This document shows positions 5,395 through 5,622 of a stretch of 5,622 nt of DNA, one piece after another (position 1 is the first letter of the stretch; the number at the start of each line of letters is the position of its first letter). The notes beneath the pieces are model-generated. The model had not been told where the DNA came from. It saw nothing but the letters and a program-made list of their open reading frames with translations, and ran no database searches. Position numbers and translations under genes: made by a program. Source of the DNA: Candidatus Nanopelagicales bacterium (GTDB lineage: Bacteria > Actinomycetota > Actinomycetes > S36-B12 > GCA-2699445); the NCBI GenBank assembly GCA_029939085.1, contig JAOZTQ010000103.1, positions 1 through 5,622 on the forward strand, in the 5' to 3' direction.

Positions 5395-5622
5395 TCAGGC
5401 AGCATTGACTCGGGGTCTTTCGCCGTAGGTGCGCTCGAGTTGCAATCGCTCGGCTTCCATCGCGATGCGCTTGACCATTGGCTGAAAGACGAATGCGTGA
5501 AATGGGTAAACGGACAACCAATATGCGTGACCGGCAAGTCCACGAGGGTAAAAGATGGCACGTTGCCGGAGAGTGGCGTTGTCCGGTCCATTTGGTTCGA
5601 TAGTCCATTCCAGCCAGGCTCG
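5395..5622 (-). CDS. C-terminal end of a DUF2867-domain protein (probably SDR-type NAD(P)-binding); 5' part beyond the window
   Basis: The minus-strand frame is open from the right edge to TGA at 5395-5397, giving the last 75 residues of a longer protein whose start is outside the window. The visible part begins RAWLEWTIEP, then has LRQRAIFYPRGLAGHAYWL, SVYPFHAFVFQPMVKRIAME and a charged end, finishing RVNAA. The combination of RAxFxPRGLxGxxYW and PFHxxxFxxMxxxI is the pattern I recognise from DUF2867. That domain usually follows an N-terminal Rossmann fold in YbjT-like SDR proteins and is also related to START-like lipid-binding folds. Substrate and reaction are unknown. The stop lies 56 bp before the globin GTG on the same strand; I see no convincing terminator between them, so read-through into the globin gene is possible. 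The frame was chosen on conservation, since no start codon is needed for a truncated gene; the alternative frames here give low-complexity Ser/Thr/Arg-rich peptides. Confidence 0.82.
   Translation of the reverse strand, partial: RAWLEWTIEPNGPDNATLRQRAIFYPRGLAGHAYWLSVYPFHAFVFQPMVKRIAMEAERLQLERTYGERPRVNAA

Noticed and set aside
5343..5608. Minus-strand frames of 75-82 codons with ATG starts near the right edge.
   Set aside because: They overlap, in other frames, the conserved DUF2867 C-terminus. Their translations are Ser/Thr/His-rich and unrecognisable, and one would run to the globin start with no support.
1..5622. Mobile elements, CRISPR arrays, tRNA or rRNA genes, or a hidden multi-gene defence system.
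   Set aside because: Apart from short gene spacers and the roughly 300-bp control region, the window is filled by recognisable housekeeping-type genes. I saw no transposase, repeat-spacer array, cloverleaf or terminal inverted repeats.

Overview
The window looks like ordinary chromosome from an actinobacterium (Actinomycetota) of moderate GC, roughly mid-50s percent judged by eye. Three things point there. The ATPase of the ECF transporter is a fused, duplicated protein. The 568-residue ABC-F protein closely resembles the actinobacterial EttA (Rv2477c-type). The truncated haemoglobin carries the mycobacterial HbO (group II) active-site pattern. GTG starts are common (three of the four complete or 5'-complete minus-strand genes), and several genes overlap by 4 nt. 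I cannot name a genus.

Left part (1-3100, minus strand). This is a three-gene operon read right to left: a transmembrane T component (cbrV-like), a duplicated ATPase (cbrU-like), and the start of a substrate-binding S component (cbrT-like) that runs off the left edge. Both junctions are 4-nt stop/start overlaps (ATGA and GTGA), so the subunits are probably translationally coupled. Upstream of the operon lies a cobalamin (B12) riboswitch on the same strand, with its core motifs intact. It gives the best evidence that this ECF transporter imports cobalamin or a close corrinoid and is turned down when B12 is plentiful.

Divergent control region (2917-3214). About 300 bp holds the riboswitch, an 8-bp alternative pairing that would compete with the aptamer's closing helix, a strong 44-nt dyad (6+9 bp) just upstream of the aptamer, and the start region of the divergent ettA gene. 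That gene lacks a nearby Shine-Dalgarno sequence. It has either a -10-like hexamer placed for a leaderless transcript, or a 13-codon upstream reading frame overlapping its start.

Right part (3215-5622). The ettA-type translation factor on the plus strand runs tail-to-tail, with only 9 bp between stops, into a group II truncated haemoglobin gene on the minus strand. Upstream of that gene is the 3' end of a minus-strand gene whose product ends in a DUF2867-like domain, as found in SDR-type NAD(P)-binding proteins. This last fragment has no start in the window.

I saw no mobile element, CRISPR array, tRNA, rRNA or undescribed multi-gene defence-like system. The most interesting material is the regulatory DNA between 2917 and 3222 and an acidic insertion in EttA.
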